Positions 9,566 to 20,000 of a DNA stretch of 33,890 nt are shown one piece after another (the first letter of the stretch is position 1; every line of letters begins with the position of its first letter). The stretch lies in the NCBI GenBank assembly GCA_036897485.1, contig JAYMTF010000556.1, positions 1 to 33,890 on the forward strand, read 5' to 3'. Below the pieces are notes generated by a model. That model did not search any database. It worked only from the letters and a program-made list of their open reading frames with translations, and was not told the origin of the DNA. A program made the position numbers and the translations under genes. Source of the DNA: Pelargonium nanum. Lineage: Eukaryota; Streptophyta; Magnoliopsida; Geraniales; Geraniaceae.

Positions 9566-10175
9566 GTCCAAAGTTGCAAATTTGTGCGTGCTGGAAAGCC
9601 TGAATAACAAGTATGTAAATGTCAGTCCGGTGTAAGGTTTAAGGAAATCGATTTGTTGTTATTGTTGTTTCTATGTTCTAAAATACTTCAATTATATTCT
9701 AAAACAATCTGATTTATTTGTGTGTTCATGATTTCGGACTTGAATTCTCAACCCATCCACAAAGGATGAGGACCCGACTTTGAAACTTCTTTTGATTTTA
9801 GAACACATATTGGAACTCTCGTACAACTTGAAACACAATGAGTTCACCAACAATGAGTTCACCAACGATAGCTCATTCGAACTAGTCATGAACAACAACT
9901 CACCAACACAAGCTCGTTCAACTCATTGTCTTCCAAATGGTGTGAAGTCCTGTACATGAACAAGTTAAGCTCATTCGACTCCTTGCCTTACAAACGGTGA
10001 AATCCTATACACAAGCAAGTTATTATAGCACGTTCTTAACTTGACAATACGAGAAAAATGAAGAAAAGAAGTGACCATTACAATCTAGAGTTGGAGATCC
10101 CTTCATGCGAAATTAAGAGCCGTTCCAAATCTTTAAGAGGATGAGAAATGTTGCATATAAGCTTGAGCTACCGCC
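9375..10175 (+). repeat. Segmental duplication, copy 1 (last UFD1-like exon plus 3' flank)
   Basis: From TTCCTTGTCGGTTTTGTGGG onward this matches 13660-14390. The match is strong through the exon and 3' UTR to about 9785 (shared TTCATGATTTCGGACTT and CATCCACAAAGGATGAGGAC). It is patchy across 9790-10040 and resumes at 10060-10175 (ATCTAGAGTTGGAGA, ATGCATATAA-like and AGCTACCG blocks). Copy 1 holds the intact exon and is therefore the parent. Confidence 0.85.
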
Positions 10176-11431
10176 TTAGTTAAGAATTCACCCGGTTTTT
10201 TTACGTAAGCAGAGACAAATGTAGTAAGGGACTTCTAGTATTTGGTGAGCGAAAATCATGGTCAGATGGATGTTTTCTTCAGAAAATCGCTTGCAGAATG
10301 CCAGGACGGATCTAGGAAGAGGGGTGTGGGGGCAGTTGCCCCACTAAATTTTTTTTGAAATAAATTACCATGTATTTTTATTGATTTTCATTTATCTTTG
10401 ATATTTTTCAAATTTTGCCCCCACTGAATGTTGAAAATTTTAATATGCCCCATTAATTTAAAATACTTTCTCATTGTCCTATAATTCTGCTCCCATTGAG
10501 TAAATATTATGGATCCATCCTTGTTATACCTGACAACGCATAACCTTCTTGTATTATTAGTAACCACCTTGAAGACTTGCATCATTCTCAAACTTAGCGG
10601 AACTCTCAAGAGACTAGAAAGATATGACTTGTAAATATCACTTCAAAGATTAGAAACATCTGGATAGAAAATCATAATCGTTTGTAGTCTTGATATACAT
10701 CAGATCCTAACAATTCATTTAGATGAGACACTAATATAAATATGAGAAACTTTCGTTTGTCCAAACCACTTCAAATTTGTAATGTACAAAAAAACCTTAT
10801 TTTCAGTTGACGTCTTTTTACCGACGAATATGTTAGGATATCGGGGAGGATAAATTAGCGACGAGTGCTTCTATCATTTGAATATAGTGATCTTCGATGA
10901 ATTTAGATGATTGAATCACGTACCGAGATTATTATGGAGAACATCATAGATGTCCAAGATAGTCCGTCTACTGCATAACATCCCATAAATGAATAGTCAC
11001 GCTGAAATACTCAGTTTTTCTCGGAACATCAAACTCCTACCCCTGACTGGTAGAGTGTTTTCCGCTCTAGACGATCTTAGTGGACAAATTGAACTCTGTA
11101 GTTGCATTCCGCCTTTAAGAAATATTAAGAGGAAAAATTGGTGTATGTTTCATATGTGTAGAAGAGTGCTTTGGTAGATGAATATTTTGTTAGTGTGATA
11201 TATATGAAATATACTTTCTTAATTTGATAATTGTGTTTGTGTATGCAATTCTATTTTTTAATTCGAACCCAATTTAAAAGTGATTGCTGCACTGATATAA
11301 AATATAATTTCCTCATCATTCTAGCTCCACATTAATCTGACCATCAAATAAGTAAAATGATTTTTATGATTCCCTTACTATGCATGACTTTACATTGATC
11401 AAACGAATTCATCCTAATGTAATCGGATAGA

Positions 11432-11576
11432 GTTAACACTAACAAAAAATCTAAACACTTTTTCATCATGTGAGAAAAATGTATGTCTAATTGATCATAT
11501 ATTTCATAGCGTTAGTTACTATGCACCTTTCTCTCACGTGATGAAAGTGAATGTATATTTATGTTAGTTTTAACTT
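11432..11576. repeat. Long imperfect inverted repeat (hairpin), ~55-bp arms
   Basis: The arm 11432-11485 (GTTAACACTAAC, CACTTTTTCATCATGTGAGA) pairs with 11521-11576 (TCTCACGTGATGAAAGTG, GTTAGTTTTAAC). The loop is about 35 bp. It is most likely a foldback MITE; a small-RNA precursor is the less likely alternative. Confidence 0.7.
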
Positions 11577-11902
11577 ACGGAAATCGGAAAAGATAAATTA
11601 TCCTTAAACAATACATGAGATTTTGTCTAATTATCCTTAAACAATTTTGATAGTAACATTCAAATAGTTGGCGCTTATTTTGTTTGTCACTCACAACGTC
11701 TCTATGGTCTCTCTGCTCAACCAGATCGGAGATCGAGATCGGTCTCTTATGGAGGAAACAGGTCCGTCCTCTCTTTCATGTATTGAATTTCTATTTTTGG
11801 CAACAAAAAGAAAGTACAAATGGTTTCAATTTCCTATTCCAATTTCTACTCTAACTAGAAATTGGAAATAAAAAACCTTACAAAAAAGTGAAAATCAGAA
11901 AC

Positions 11903-11917
11903 TTAGGGTTAGGGTTT
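11903..11917. promoter_or_regulatory. Telo-box-like motif just upstream of the F-box gene
   Basis: TTAGGGTTAGGGTTT lies 18 bp before the ATG, presumably in the 5' UTR or at the start site. Telo boxes in plant promoters are known to bind Trb/Pur-type factors; function here is inferred. Confidence 0.4.
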
Positions 11918-11934
11918 AAGGTTCAAACACAGTA

Positions 11935-13122
11935 ATGGCTTTTCCGGTGGAGATAATCAGAGAAATATTGTTGAAAACGCCACCAAAATCGCTGGTTCGC
12001 TTCAAATCCTTGAGCAGTAGCCTCTGCAATCTGATCGAATCCCCAGATTTCATCTCCTCCTCCTCCATTCTTCTCATATACGAGCCGTCTCTGGTGATTG
12101 AAGAACTGAATTTGTTACCGGAAATTGCAGATCAACCCTTGGTCAGCAAATTCCCTAGCAATCGATACCTAAAATTTGTGTGTTGCTCTGATGGCTTGCT
12201 CTGTTTTAGGGATTATGATTATGAGTACCTTTTGTGGAATCCGGTTACGAGGCTGTCCGTGATCATCCCTGCCTGCAAAGATAGAGCTTCGGCTTTCGGG
12301 TTCGGAGTAATTGGTCCTGAGAACACCATCAAACTGGTGCTAGTATCTAAATTTAGAGCTAAAGCTCATGTCTTGGACGCGGGGAGGAGAGAGCTTAGTT
12401 CTTGGGACCTCCATAGGATAAAGCTTAGAGACACTGAAATTCCCATTCCCGATCCCGATCCCGATCCTGAGAGGAGAGAGCTTAGTGAAACTGAAATTCC
12501 CATTCCCGATCCTGATCCTGAGAGGATAGAGCTTAGTTCTTGGAGAGAAATCGAACTTCCCTTTCGCAAGCCACGCGCGGCTTGTGGGGGCGAACCAGTG
12601 AGGTTGAACACAGCATTGCATTGGCTGCTTAAAACCAAATCCAAAACCAAATCCAAAGCCAAATCCAATCACTGCCGACAATGGATCCTATCCTTTGACC
12701 TTGTCACTGAGGTGGCGACCCAAATTTTCATGCCTCCTTCCATGGGTTGTTCGGAGCATACCAGTACGGTTCTTATAACCTTCGAGGGACAACTAGGTTT
12801 TTTTGCTCGGAAATCTGAAACCAAGTTTGATCTGTGGGTGATGAATGAGTATGGTGAGTCCAAGTCTTGGACTATAAGGCATAGCATTCAGGACTTTCCC
12901 AGACTTGAGCGGCCGCTGCAAATTTGGAATGATTGCCATATTCTTATTAGGGTCAAGCCTCCTTCTGGTCGTCTGGATTTTGGGTCTGGTGGTCCGAATT
13001 TTGGGCTACTTTTGTATGACCCTGATAAAGGAACTACTCGGGAAATTGATCGACACAGAACCAATAGATGGATGGAATTTTTACAAGTCAAAATCTGCAA
13101 TTACAAGGAGAGTCTCATATGA
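11935..13122 (+). CDS. F-box/FBA-type protein with an Asp-Pro repeat, intronless, 395 aa
   Basis: Residues 1-40 resemble an F-box (EIIREILLKTPPKSLVRFKS ... LIESPDFI), which would bind SKP1 of an SCF ubiquitin ligase. The rest looks like an F-box-associated domain (LLWNPVTRLSVIIP, AFGFGVI, DLWVMNEYG, LLYDP). Two features are odd. The motif normally V-C/S-K-x-W reads SLSSSL, so the conserved Lys and Trp are missing. Residues about 163-205 contain two copies of a TEIPIPDPDP-E-R-x-ELS unit that interrupts the associated domain, and a Lys/Thr-Ser-Lys repeat follows at about 234-244. Intronless structure is normal for this fast-evolving family. The gene sits between the intact and broken copies of the UFD1-like exon. 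Substrate unknown. It may be an active but divergent F-box protein or one losing SKP1 binding. Confidence 0.85.
   Translation: MAFPVEIIREILLKTPPKSLVRFKSLSSSLCNLIESPDFISSSSILLIYEPSLVIEELNLLPEIADQPLVSKFPSNRYLKFVCCSDGLLCFRDYDYEYLLWNPVTRLSVIIPACKDRASAFGFGVIGPENTIKLVLVSKFRAKAHVLDAGRRELSSWDLHRIKLRDTEIPIPDPDPDPERRELSETEIPIPDPDPERIELSSWREIELPFRKPRAACGGEPVRLNTALHWLLKTKSKTKSKAKSNHCRQWILSFDLVTEVATQIFMPPSMGCSEHTSTVLITFEGQLGFFARKSETKFDLWVMNEYGESKSWTIRHSIQDFPRLERPLQIWNDCHILIRVKPPSGRLDFGSGGPNFGLLLYDPDKGTTREIDRHRTNRWMEFLQVKICNYKESLI
12383..12540 (+). repeat. Internal coding repeat in the F-box gene
   Basis: CTGAAATTCCCATTCCCGAT runs into GAT-CCx units, then GAGAGGAGAGAGCTTAG; this is present at about 12435-12485 and again at 12491-12536. 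A shorter AGAGAGCTTAGTTCTTGG copy is at 12386. The copies differ by the number of Asp-Pro codon pairs (four versus three), as expected of slippage. All length changes keep the frame. Confidence 0.85.
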
Positions 13123-13184
13123 TCATAATTTATGCAAACTTGTAGTATTTACTTTCTTTAGTTAGCTACTCCATAAGTTATTTT

Positions 13185-13515
13185 ACTTGAGCTTTGCTTC
13201 ACCTCTATGTTTCTATTTAGATTGTTAATGTCAAGTTTGTGCTATAACAATTGAAAACTAGAGCTTCTGTTTGAGTTGGATTCTGTTTGTGTTGTGATTT
13301 AGAGCTTTTGTTGTTATTGCTTGTGTTCATTGTTACTTTGTTAAACTTGAGCTTTGTTTGAGTCCTATGTTTCTATTAAGATTGTCATTGTGGTACAACA
13401 ATTGAAATCTAGAGCTTTTGTTTCTTGTTTGTGTTCATCATTACTTGTTAACTAGTCCATTAATCATTGTACTTGAGCTTTGATTCAGTCCTATGTTTCT
13501 ATTCGTATTGTATTC
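13185..13515. repeat. Tandem repeat downstream of the F-box gene
   Basis: ACTTGAGCTTTG followed by CCTATGTTTCTATT and an ATTGT segment occurs at 13185, 13345 and 13471, with linking AGAGCTTYTGTTT blocks. Spacing is about 160 and 126 bp. The first copy begins about 60 bp after the F-box stop and may be in its 3' UTR. Confidence 0.75.
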
Positions 13516-13659
13516 ATGTTAGACCTCTAAAACAAACACGCACGACACACATAATACTCAAGGCGCACATTTAAGAGTATAGTTGTAAATTAATCCACTC
13601 TAACTTGGGGTCTTGACTTGAGTTTGTGACAAGACTAGCAAAAAACCAGATATAACTTG

Positions 13660-13896
13660 GTGTCTTCCTTGTCGGTTTTATGGGGGTATGGTTCAAGCTG
13701 GGAGCTCCGCCATGGATATCGGGACAGGTTGAGAGGATTATCCGTACATGAAAGCTTATGCGGCTCAAGAACCGCTCCTTGTGATTCGTGTGGACGATCT
13801 GTCGTGCTGAAGGAAATGGACATCCACCAGATTGCTGTGCATCAAAACAACCAAGTCCAAAGTTACAAATTTATGCAAGCTGGAATGCCCGAATAA
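13660..13896 (+). pseudogene. Partial, frameshifted copy of UFD1-like exon 3
   Basis: Nearly identical to 9376-9600. It lacks the first ~38 bases of exon 3 and everything upstream. One base is lost where the parent has GATATGAGGGAC and this copy GATATCGGGAC (about 13719), so the zinc-finger reading frame breaks. Downstream of that point HESLCGSRTAPCDSCGRSV is still readable in one frame and the parent stop is changed (AAGAACTAA to AACAACCAA). There is no promoter-like or splice context, so it is a non-functional duplicate. Confidence 0.9.
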
Positions 13897-14161
13897 CGAT
13901 ATGTAAATGACAGTCTGATGTGGGGAAATCGATTTGTTGTTGTTCCTGTGTTCTAAAATACTTCAATCATGTTCTAAAACAATTTGATTTATTTGTTTGT
14001 GTTCATGATTTCGGACTTCAAATCTCAACCCATCCAAAAAGGATGAGGACCGGACTTTGTGAAAAGAAAATTATTTTAGAACGCAACACGTATTTTGATT
14101 TCATCGATACAACTCTCCTAGATAGTCAAATGTTGGATTGTGATTTTTGGGTTTCCTCTGA

Positions 14162-14400
14162 GAAGTGAAGAAAAAGAAGAATCGTAAAATAATCGAAAAT
14201 AGAACAAATGAAAAAAAAGAGTGGGAGACACTGGTAAACACATTTACTAGGAAAATGAAGAAATTGGCTGATGAAAAGAAGCAACTATTGCAATCCAAAG
14301 TTGGAGACCTCGTCGTATGTTTCTAAAAGTTGTTCCCGATCTTCAAGAAGATGGGAAATGATGCATATAAATTCAAGCTACCGTTTCTTACGTAAATGAC
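14162..14400 (+). pseudogene. Decayed coding-like fragment, family unknown
   Basis: An open stretch from 14162 to about 14326 reads as a Lys/Glu-rich helical peptide (WETLVNTFTRKMKKLADEKK). After a stop, a further readable block matches LFPIFKKMG-like and YKFKLP. The second half is also recognisable in copy 1 at about 10060-10175. Base composition and residue pattern look like old coding DNA carried in the duplication. I do not recognise the family. Confidence 0.35.
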
Positions 14401-15107
14401 ATTCAAAATAACTAACTAATTTAAAACTATATATATAAATTGAAACTCAACCACCTTAAAAGTATAAAAAAAAATGTGACACGTCACCACTACGTCATTA
14501 GAGTAAACAGTCAGTTATGTTAAACTAGCGGCATAACTAAACTCACTCATAATATTAAAATCTAAAGACCAAAATACTTTATTTAAATTATAAATGACAG
14601 AAAATTCATTCTCATTTTCATGACGAGAAAGCGAAAAAAAAAAAATAAAAAAAAAGTAGCCGTTAGGGAACAGAGCTCTCTCTGTGCTGCCGACAGAGAG
14701 GTCTGTCTCTCTCTCATTGCTTGAATTTAAAAATTATTAAATAAAATTGATTGATCAATTATTTTATTTAGTTAGTTATAATTTCCATTTTTATATTAAA
14801 AAGAGAGAAAGCAAGTAAAATACAAAAGCTTCACTCTCTGTTCTCTGCAACTGTTCCTAATCTCCTTCTTCTTCCTCCTCTGTACTTCTACTATCCTGCG
14901 CCTCCCTCCTCTTCAGGTTGGCGCATTTTAGCACCATCATATATATATATATATACACATATATTTTTAGTGTATTTTTACTTCGAATTTGTGTGCTCTG
15001 GATTTTCTGATCTCATTCTTCTAGGTCGATCGAGCTCGTTCTGTGTGAGGTTGAACTGAAACGCTGCGTTTTGGACTCTCTCTAGCTTGTTTTGGCGCTG
15101 TCAATAG
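14401..15107 (+). promoter_or_regulatory. Promoter and leader region of the OSCA1-like gene
   Basis: AT-rich sequence with two ACGT-core motifs (ACACGTCA and TACGTCAT, 14480-14500; ABRE/bZIP-like), then a CT/GA-rich inverted block (14680-14720), pyrimidine-rich leader-like sequence (14830-14915) and an AT microsatellite (14939-14955). An optional leader intron could run from a donor at 14917 to the acceptor TTCTAG before 15025. The transcription start cannot be fixed from sequence. Confidence 0.45.
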
Positions 15108-16982
15108 ATGGATTTGACTTCCTACAGGTATGGATTTTGAGGATTTGGAGTTGTTACTTGTTTGTTAGTCTGTTTGGATGCCGAGAAAATGGAGGAAACG
15201 GAAGGAAAATTGTTTTGTTTTTGAACCACTGTTGTCGAGATGAGTTGGTTTGAATTTAGTTTGTAATGGTGTAGTGAAACTTGATGGTGTGGAGTATTTT
15301 GGTCTGTTGCTACTTATTAGTCTGTTTGGATGCCGAGAAAGGGTTGGAAATGGAGGGAAATTGTTCTGTGTTTGAATGATGTTGTCAAGCTGAACTAGTT
15401 TTCTTCTAGTTTGGAATGGTATGCTGAAAGCCTGTTAGTGTGTATTGTTTTGGTCTGTTATTAGTATGTTTGGATGCTGAGAAAATGGAAGGAAACGAAA
15501 GGAAAATTGTTTTGTTTTTGAATAGTTGTTTCAAGCTGAATTGGCTTTCTTCTAGTTTGTTATGGTATGCTGTCATGCTGATACTTGGTAGTGTGGATTG
15601 TTTTGATCTGTTATTAGTCTGTTTGGATTCCAAGAAATAGGAGGAAATGGAGGGAAAATTAATCTAATTTTTAATCTCTGTCAAGCTGAATTGGTTTTCT
15701 TTTGGTATGTTACAGTGTAATGTTATACTGAAATTTGGGAGTGTGAGTCGTTTTGGTCTGTTATTAGTATGTTTGGATGCTAAGAAAAGGTTCTCCAGAA
15801 TGGGGAAGAATTTGAGTTTGGAGTTTTTTTTTTTTTATTCAATTATTGTCTACTATTTTAAAGATAATTGATGCGTGGACTTTTTTACTTGTTTTATTCA
15901 TATATTATTTTTATGCTTTATTTGGCTTGATTTTCTTTGTGTTGTTTTAGTTGGTTTTCACATGCCAATGTCTATTTTTATTTCCTGACTTTGTCTTTTT
16001 CAGAAAGTATTATTGTGAGCCCACATCCTTTCTTTTCATTTCAATGCACTTTTGTTCTAATTTCTACAAATATCTTATCAAAATCTAAGCCTGAAAAAAT
16101 TAAAGTATTTTTCTTGAATTTATTTACTGTATTTGTTTATGTAGACCAGTCTAGTTGTTCCCCGTTCAATGTGATGTCCAGGTTCCCCACAGTTTGACTT
16201 TTATTATCTAGCTTTCACTTTTTTGAATTAGACTTTGAATTTTGCAATTGGTGATTAAGCAATTGATGACTAAGCAATTTATTTTTTCTGTGGTTGAATT
16301 ATGCTGATTTGGTTCTACGGCAGTTTGTGGGCACATTTGGATGTCTCATCATGAGCTAACATGCATGCTCTAACATTTTTACATACTAATTTCTGAAGTA
16401 GCCAGTGAACTTTGGATGTCACGATCTCATGGACTAACATGTTCCAACATGTTTTGCATATATTTTTTTTAAAGCAACCCCAATAAACAAATGAAGGCAG
16501 CTGACAACCTATGATTGAAGTTTCTAGGCTGTTTAATGCATGATTTTATTGATTGGCTGACTAATGAGAATTATGGTGTCTTATCATTAGCTGAAACTAG
16601 AGAGGTTGTGTTGTGTGGTTTTCTAGATTCATGCATTAACTAGGAAATTTTATATCATATGGTTCAATGGATATGTATATTTTTTCAATTCAAATGAAAT
16701 TGCAATCTTCTTTTTCATTTTTTGTTTGCAGCTAAATTGCTAATTAAGTTAGTGCACATCCACATTTGATAGAGGTGCCGCCCCCTATAAAAATGAAGCT
16801 CAAAGTCAAAATTAGCCTTTAATCTATGCTTTTCTTCATGCCTTAAAGAACTACTCATTTCCTTAAGGGATTGAGGGACTTCGTTTATCATGAATAGGTT
16901 GTAGCCAACCAACTGCCTTTGCCATGCTGAAAATGATATTAACTCGTAACATTTTTTTTTTCTTTTCAGGATTGCATTGTGA
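15108..16982 (+). promoter_or_regulatory. Leader intron of the OSCA1-like gene, with a uORF spliced across it
   Basis: A donor at 15128 (CTACAG|GTATGG) and an acceptor at 16969 (CTTTTCAG|GATTGC) define a 1.84-kb 5' UTR intron ending 35 bp before the main ATG. An upstream ATG at 15108 gives a 10-codon uORF when spliced (MDLTSYRIAL, stop 16980-16982). If the intron is retained the uORF ends after MDLTSYRYGF. Large first leader introns often raise expression in plants; the uORF may damp translation. Confidence 0.6.
15166..15790. repeat. ~150-bp tandem repeat, 4+ copies, in the OSCA1-like leader intron
   Basis: TAGTMTGTTTGGATGCYGAG starts at 15166, 15318, 15462, 15615 and 15765, giving unit lengths of 152, 144, 153 and 150 bp. 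Each unit continues with GGAAATGGAGGGAAAATTGT-like, TCAAGCTGAATTGG-like and TTTTGGTCTGTTATTAG blocks. Copies have diverged by substitutions and small indels, so the array is old. The intron from 15791 to 16969 is AT-rich with no further structure seen. Confidence 0.88.
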
Positions 16983-17004
16983 TTTTGTTCTTTGAACTTG
17001 ATAT

Positions 17005-20000
17005 ATGGCTTCCCTGAGTGACATTGGGGTTGCAGCAACTATCAATATCCTCACTGCATTTGCCTTCTTTCTGGTATTTGCTATACTTCGCATCCAGCCT
17101 ATCAACGATAGGGTCTACTTTCCGAAATGGTACCTAAAGGGATTGAGGTGCAGCCCATTACGCACAGGTTCTTTTGGAAGCAAATTTGTCAATTTCAATT
17201 TCAGGTCATATGTGAGGTTTCTGAGCTGGATGCCAGCGGCACTACAAATGCCAGAACCTGAACTAATTGAACACGCAGGATTGGATTCTGCAGTTTACTT
17301 GAGGATTTACTTGATAGGGTATGCTCCGGTAGATTAAATCCCTATAGTTTGTTTATTTCTAATGTAGTTTTGAACTGATTTCACTTTTACATTCCTATTT
17401 CCTTGCAGGCTTAAAATATTTGTTCCTATTGCATTACTTGCCTTTTTTGTCATGGTGCCAGTTAATTGGACCAACAGCACTTTAGAGCGTTCCAATATTA
17501 CTTATAGTGATATTGATAAACTGTCTATATCAAACATACCAACTGGATCTAATAGGTATGCAACTTTCTCATTACAAACTCTGTTATGTGGTTTACTGAT
17601 TTTATCCTCTTCGCGTGAGGCCCATTGTTGCATCCCATTCATCCAAAAAGACTAAATTATTATAGCAGATAAATTGATATTTCCAGTGAAGTTATGAAAA
17701 CTATATTTTTTATTTTTTATTCTACGTAGTATTTGGGAAATGGCTTGGTTGTTGTTGCTGATATTTTAGCTATGGTTGCAGATTTTGGACCCATTTGGTA
17801 ATGGCTTATGTCTTCACCTTCTGGACATGCTATGTGTTGAAAAAAGAGTATGAGATAGTTGCATCAATGAGGTTGCATTTTCTTGCATCAGAGCGGAGGC
17901 GTCCAGATCAGTTTACAGTAAGAACAACTTTATGTCCATTAAATTAGATAACTTGTCAGTGTGATTTAATAGGGAATCTAATCCTATATTGTCTTATTTT
18001 GTTACTAAGTGTTCTTTCATTTTTTTTTTTTGTTTCAAGTTCAATTCAATTGCTTTGGTTTCTGCAAAAGACAAATAAAAACAAGTCAGGATTCTGTATT
18101 TAGACTCATTGATTTGGGGTTTTTCACTTTTTTTGAGAGTGTAGTCCAGTTGGGGCTGCACGTGATTTATACGAGCATGAGGAAGCACCTCTTGAGATAA
18201 TATAAATATGGATCAATTCTATACTTTTATGTTGAATTGTTTGTGGATGTGCATCTTCTTCTTATTTTAAAATCATGATCTGTGTTGTGCAGGTGCTTGT
18301 TAGAAATGTGCCGCCAGATCCAGATGAATCAGTTAGTGAGCTTGTGGAACACTTCTTTATGGTCAACCATCCAGATCACTACCTCACTAATCAGGTTTGC
18401 TCCTATTACTTTTATGTAGATATGTAAGTATGTGCATACGCATGAACGTGAGTTGATGCAGAAGCAACCATGAAGACAATGATAGATAACAGATTCATGA
18501 AATAAACGAAGCGCTATCTCTTGACTTTGACTATACCAAAGTTGTTGATTTGTTGCTAGATTCGTAATGTACATCATATACCACCAAGCGAATATTCTAT
18601 TAACTGAATTAAATTCACATTTTGCTTGTAACAATGTACAGTTGGTGTGTTGATTATATCTTAAACTTGTGCTGTCATGCAATGATGATATCTTATGTGG
18701 TTTGTTTCTTGCAGGTTGTTTATAATGCAAATAAACTTTCTAAATTAGTTGAAGAAAAGAAAAAAAGGCAGAATTGGCTGGACTTCTATCAACTCAAATA
18801 TTCCAGAAACCCAACTAAAAAGCCTTTTATGAAGGTATAATATTTCCTCGATTCTCTCTTCTCCTCTTTATGTAGCTAAGATTTTTGTTTGAATGATTTG
18901 TTGTCTTCATAATTATGTTCTAATTTTTTTTTTTTGTGCTGAGCTTGAAACCTAAAAGACAAAAAATAACATGATATCTGGAATTTCTTTATCGTGGAAC
19001 AGTCTGGTTTTCTAGGCCTTTGGGGGAAGAGGAGGGATGCAATTGATTACTACACATCTGAAGTTGAGAGACTATCGAAAGAAGTAAGCAGCAGAATCAC
19101 TTTAAAATCTATGGTAAACTTGGTGACATTTGATTAACATTATGTTCTTTTTGTTGACAAAAACTATTAGATGTCTTTGGAAAAAGCTGATATTATCAAC
19201 AACCCGAACTCCATTATGTCAGCATCATTTGTTTCCTTCAAAACTCGATGGGCAGCTGCTGTTTGTGCACAAACTCAACAAACTAGAAACCCAACATTAT
19301 GGTTGACTGAGTGGGCTCCAGAGCCTCGGGATATATATTGGGATAACTTGGCAATTCCATATGTTTCACTCACAATTCGGAGGCTCATCATCGCTGTAGC
19401 TTTCTTCTTCCTTACCTTTTTTTTCATGATTCCAATTGCGTTCGTACAGTCTCTCGCAAATATCGAGGGTATTGAGAAAGCAGTCCCTTTCCTGAAGCCC
19501 GTAATTGAAATGTGAGTTCTACTTGCTTCCTTTTCTTTACACAATTATGCTGCATGTTTCAAGACACTGTTTCATGTTCATGACTCTGTTTTCTCTTCCC
19601 ATAACATCACCAGTAGTTCATCTTTTGCTACTGTAACAGAATGTTGTACCAACTTACCATATTTTATATTCATATTGAATCTTAGACTGGTCTTGAGTGA
19701 ATGAAACTGTCATAATTGTACTGTCCATGCAAAGCTTTGTTTGCACTACAGCATTATGTGTTTCTGATCACATAAACTAACATCGTTTCATGTTCTATGC
19801 AGGAAGATCATAAAATCATTCATTCAGGGTTTCCTTCCTGGAATCGCTTTAAAGCTTTTCCTCATTTTTCTACCTTCAATTTTGATGATGATGTCCAAGT
19901 TTGAAGGATTCATATGCCTTTCAGCTCTAGAGAGGAGATCTGCAACTAGATATTATATATTCCAATTCATTAACGTTTTTCTTGGGAGCATAATCACTGG

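Larger units (their letters stand above)
9566..11934. other. Intergenic region rich in repeat debris
   Basis: No intact gene. It contains the UFD1-like 3' UTR; a 15-bp tandem duplication (CAATGAGTTCACCAA twice, about 9836-9866); 9840-10040 with repeated GCTCRTTCGACTC motifs of a decayed repeat; about 10297-10530 with GCCCC-rich blocks and partly complementary ends (CAGGACGGATCT and GGATCCATCCTTG), perhaps an old hAT-type fragment; and an inverted repeat at 11432-11576. From 10540 to 11430 and 11580 to 11900 I see nothing recognisable. Confidence 0.5.

Noticed and set aside
11903-11917. Interstitial telomere
   Set aside because: Only two TTTAGGG-like units; better explained as a telo-box promoter motif.
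12340-12681. Antisense open frames with Gly-Phe or Leu-Asp repeats
   Set aside because: They are shadows of the Asp-Pro and Lys-rich repeats of the F-box gene on the plus strand.
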